Of a DNA stretch of 7,556 bases, positions 6,246-7,556 are shown piece after piece (position 1 is the stretch's first letter; each line of letters starts with the position of its first letter). A program made the position numbers and the translations under genes. The notes below the pieces were generated by a model that was given only the letters and a program-made list of their open reading frames with translations, had not been told where the DNA came from and did not search any database. Source of the stretch: Actinomycetes bacterium (GTDB taxonomy: Bacteria > Actinomycetota > Actinomycetes > S36-B12 > UBA5976); contig JAJXSV010000096.1 of assembly GCA_021784375.1 (NCBI GenBank), positions 1-7,556 of the forward strand, written 5' to 3'.

Positions 6246-6247
6246 CC
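6234..6247. promoter_or_regulatory. Perfect 14-bp palindrome, candidate operator between divergent oxidase units
   Basis: GGAATGT is followed directly by its reverse complement ACATTCC with no spacer. It lies between the divergent cupredoxin-like/cox operon and ctaG. Because it is symmetrical, the hexamer TACATT occurs on both strands (6240-6245 on plus, 6241-6236 on minus), so a bound dimeric repressor could cover both -10 regions. The minus side has no good -35. No regulator gene is in the window, so the ligand and protein are unknown. Confidence 0.5.
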
Positions 6248-6297
6248 TCAACTACGGCGCACCATGGGTAGCAAGGGCCACAATGCCCTGAACAGCC

Positions 6298-6309
6298 CAC
6301 GATGTCGTG
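6298..6309. repeat. 12-bp inverted repeat upstream of ctaG
   Basis: CACGA and TCGTG flank a TG centre, ending 11 nt before the first possible ctaG start codon. It could be an operator half-site pair or a small hairpin in the leader RNA. A weaker stem, AGGGC (6274-6278) with GCCCT (6285-6289), lies just upstream. Confidence 0.3.
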
Positions 6310-6320
6310 AACGGTAGGGA

Positions 6321-7118
6321 ATGAGGGACGAGATGTCAGTGCTCGGTGGGTGGTGGACCATCCTCTTCGGTCCACCCCTCGTACTGCTCTGGGTCTGGTA
6401 CGGCCGCGAACTGCGGCGGCGCTCCGACGTGAATCGCGCTCGTCGCACCTGCTTCCGGGCCGCCCTGCTGCTCGCGGCGCTTGTCCTGGTTGGCCCCTTG
6501 CCGGTTCTCGCAACCGAGTATTTCTGGGCGCACATGGTGCAGCACATCCTGCTCATGATGCTCATTTCGCCCTTGCTGGTGCTCGGTTCGACGGTTCACG
6601 TCGCAAGCACATCTCGTTATCGGCGCCTGCGCGACGCCACCCACTGGTTGGGTCAGCGCTGGCTTCCCCAACAGCTCACGCGTCCCCAAGTGGGATTTGT
6701 CGTGTTCCTGCTCGCACTGATGTCGACGCACTTCTCCCCGCTCGCCAACGCCGGCATGGCACATCCGGCCATCCATGGCCTCGAGCTCCTGCTCTTCCTG
6801 ACCGGTGGCTGCATCTACTACTACCCCTTGATGAACGGCAATCCGCAGGCCTTCGAGGTATCACATGCGGTGCGCGTCATCTCGCTCTTCGCCATGATGA
6901 TTCCCGAAACCATGGTCGGGTTCTTCCTATACGCGAGCAACTCCTTGTTGCACGATACGGGCATGACTGGCATGGGGTCACTGGATCCCCTCACCGACCA
7001 GCACATCGGTGGAGCGCTCATGTGGAGCATGGGCATGATCATCGACTCCGTGTGGGTGGTGCTCGCGGTGATCGACTTCTTCGCCAGCGAACGTAAGCGC
7101 AGTGAAGCCCTTGTCTGA
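6321..7118 (+). CDS. ctaG: Cytochrome c oxidase assembly protein CtaG (caa3_CtaG family)
   Basis: This polytopic membrane protein has up to 265 residues and about seven hydrophobic helices. It carries the family signature HMVQHILLMM followed by SPLLVLGS (71-90), in which His71 and His75 are likely metal-binding residues. Further conserved-looking blocks are HPAIHGLELLLFLTGG (148-163) and the C-terminal helix ending IDFF. Members of this Gram-positive family (PF09678, unrelated to proteobacterial Cox11/CtaG) are required for formation of active caa3 oxidase in Bacillus, probably through copper supply to the CuA subunit. It is divergent from the oxidase operon it presumably serves. Start choice is open. 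The ATG at 6321 has AGGGA directly abutting it, which is too close. The in-frame ATG at 6333 (residue 5) has GAGGG at a 5-nt spacing and is the better start, giving 261 residues. The last 17 bp overlap the next gene. Confidence 0.9.
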   Translation: MRDEMSVLGGWWTILFGPPLVLLWVWYGRELRRRSDVNRARRTCFRAALLLAALVLVGPLPVLATEYFWAHMVQHILLMMLISPLLVLGSTVHVASTSRYRRLRDATHWLGQRWLPQQLTRPQVGFVVFLLALMSTHFSPLANAGMAHPAIHGLELLLFLTGGCIYYYPLMNGNPQAFEVSHAVRVISLFAMMIPETMVGFFLYASNSLLHDTGMTGMGSLDPLTDQHIGGALMWSMGMIIDSVWVVLAVIDFFASERKRSEALV

Positions 7119-7401
7119 CCAGCGCTCCACTCCCGAGTTCGCCGAGGTGCCACCCCCCGACGACGGCACCTCCATGTTCCGCAGTTCGTGGCTGCTCGTC
7201 GCCATCCCCGTGTGTCTGGTGCTCGGCGGGGTGGAGTTGGCGCGCGCGCTCGGCGGTCATGGCCGGGCCTGGGTGTACGCCGTCGAATGGCCGGCTTTCG
7301 CCGTGTGGTTCTACTACATCTACAGCAAACTGAAGCAGAACGAGCCCATCTTCAAGCCCTACCGACCAGAGGACTACCCCGTCGACGACGACCAGCGGTG
7401 A
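7102..7401 (+). CDS. Small two-helix membrane protein coupled to ctaG
   Basis: This 99-residue protein has no recognised function. It has a polar, Pro/Asp-rich N-terminus (1-25), a helix at about 29-48, a short loop (GGHGRAW), a second helix at about 57-75, and a charged C-terminal tail. The segment RAWVYAVEWPAFAVWFYYIYSKL resembles small membrane proteins that I recall next to oxidase assembly genes in actinobacteria; that resemblance is from memory, not a search. Positive residues after helix two and acidic ones before helix one do not define topology clearly. The start is GTG at 7102, 17 bp inside ctaG in another frame, so translation is probably coupled. A later ATG at 7174 (residue 25) would remove the polar leader and lacks a Shine-Dalgarno. 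A role in oxidase assembly is inferred from position only. Confidence 0.75.
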   Translation: MKPLSDQRSTPEFAEVPPPDDGTSMFRSSWLLVAIPVCLVLGGVELARALGGHGRAWVYAVEWPAFAVWFYYIYSKLKQNEPIFKPYRPEDYPVDDDQR

Positions 7402-7405
7402 CGTC

Positions 7406-7433
7406 CTGACATTCCGACGTGGGCGCATATGCT
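7406..7433 (+). promoter_or_regulatory. Candidate promoter of the DinB-like gene, leaderless type
   Basis: CTGACA (7406-7411) and TATGCT (7428-7433) are separated by 16 nt. They match TTGACA in 5 of 6 bases and the TANNNT -10 form. Seven nucleotides separate the -10 from the ATG at 7441, so the transcript would begin at or beside the start codon. The preceding gene ends at 7401, so the box sits in the only gap available. Confidence 0.5.
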
Positions 7434-7440
7434 GCAGGGC

Positions 7441-7556
7441 ATGTCATCCTCGCAGCCAAACGCCATCGTGGAACGCTTGTTCCGTCACCTCGGCTGGGCC
7501 AACGCCCATGTCCTCGCTTCGCTTGCCACCCTGACCGACGAGCAACTTGGGTGCGC
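7441..7556 (+). CDS. DinB-like protein, N-terminal part (runs off the right edge)
   Basis: The 38 visible codons include ERLFRHLGWANAHVLASLATLTDEQL. This fits the first helix of DinB/YfiT-type four-helix proteins (typical 'LFRHNxWANxxLLxxLxxLxxEQL'), small metal-binding proteins, some of which are thiol-dependent transferases. The metal-ligand His residues expected further downstream lie outside the window, so the activity cannot be judged. Two in-frame ATGs exist. The one at 7429 lies within the candidate -10 box, and the one at 7441 is placed 7 nt after it. I prefer 7441. The gene is probably a separate unit from ctaG and the small membrane protein. Confidence 0.6.
   Translation, partial: MSSSQPNAIVERLFRHLGWANAHVLASLATLTDEQLGC

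Noticed and set aside
1..7556. CRISPR arrays, tRNA/rRNA genes, insertion sequences, attachment sites
   Set aside because: I see no regularly spaced repeats, cloverleaf-like sequences, transposase motifs or terminal inverted repeats. The window is densely coding with consistent gene content.

Overview
The window looks like a piece of an actinobacterial chromosome (Actinomycetota likely, class not determinable). The reasons are high GC, GTG starts, tightly overlapping genes, a CtaG of the Gram-positive caa3 type, and promoter-like TANNNT boxes lying 6-7 nt upstream of several ATGs, as in leaderless actinobacterial genes. The taxonomy is inference; no marker gene is present.

The core is a four-gene minus-strand operon for an aerobic terminal oxidase (about 6187 down to 2181). 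Its order is a membrane-anchored cupredoxin-like protein of unknown role, cytochrome c oxidase subunit II (CuA site intact), subunit I (all heme and CuB ligands plus D- and K-channel residues present), and subunit III. Every junction overlaps by 4-8 bp, so the four proteins are probably translationally coupled and made together. Copper delivery genes flank the operon. A SCO/SenC lipoprotein (1383-2165, +) converges on its 3' end. A CtaG-type assembly protein (6321-7118, +) diverges from its 5' end and is followed by an overlapping small two-helix membrane protein (7102-7401). Oxidase and copper-insertion machinery are therefore packed together. No heme A synthase, cytochrome c or subunit IV gene lies in the window.

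The outer parts are an alpha/beta-hydrolase esterase with two N-terminal membrane helices (102-1208, -), divergent from the SCO gene, and the first 38 codons of a DinB-like protein (7441 to the right edge). The first 101 bases hold a hairpin and no gene I can support.

The points most worth a second look are these. The first operon gene has a CuA-like C-x3-C-G motif in which the expected second His is Thr and the Met is displaced. A perfect 14-bp palindrome (6234-6247) sits between the two divergent oxidase transcription units and contains a -10-like hexamer on both strands. Subunit I carries an extra N-terminal two-helix extension and has Gly instead of the usual Asp beside the Mg-site His. 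Three genes show promoter boxes consistent with leaderless transcription.
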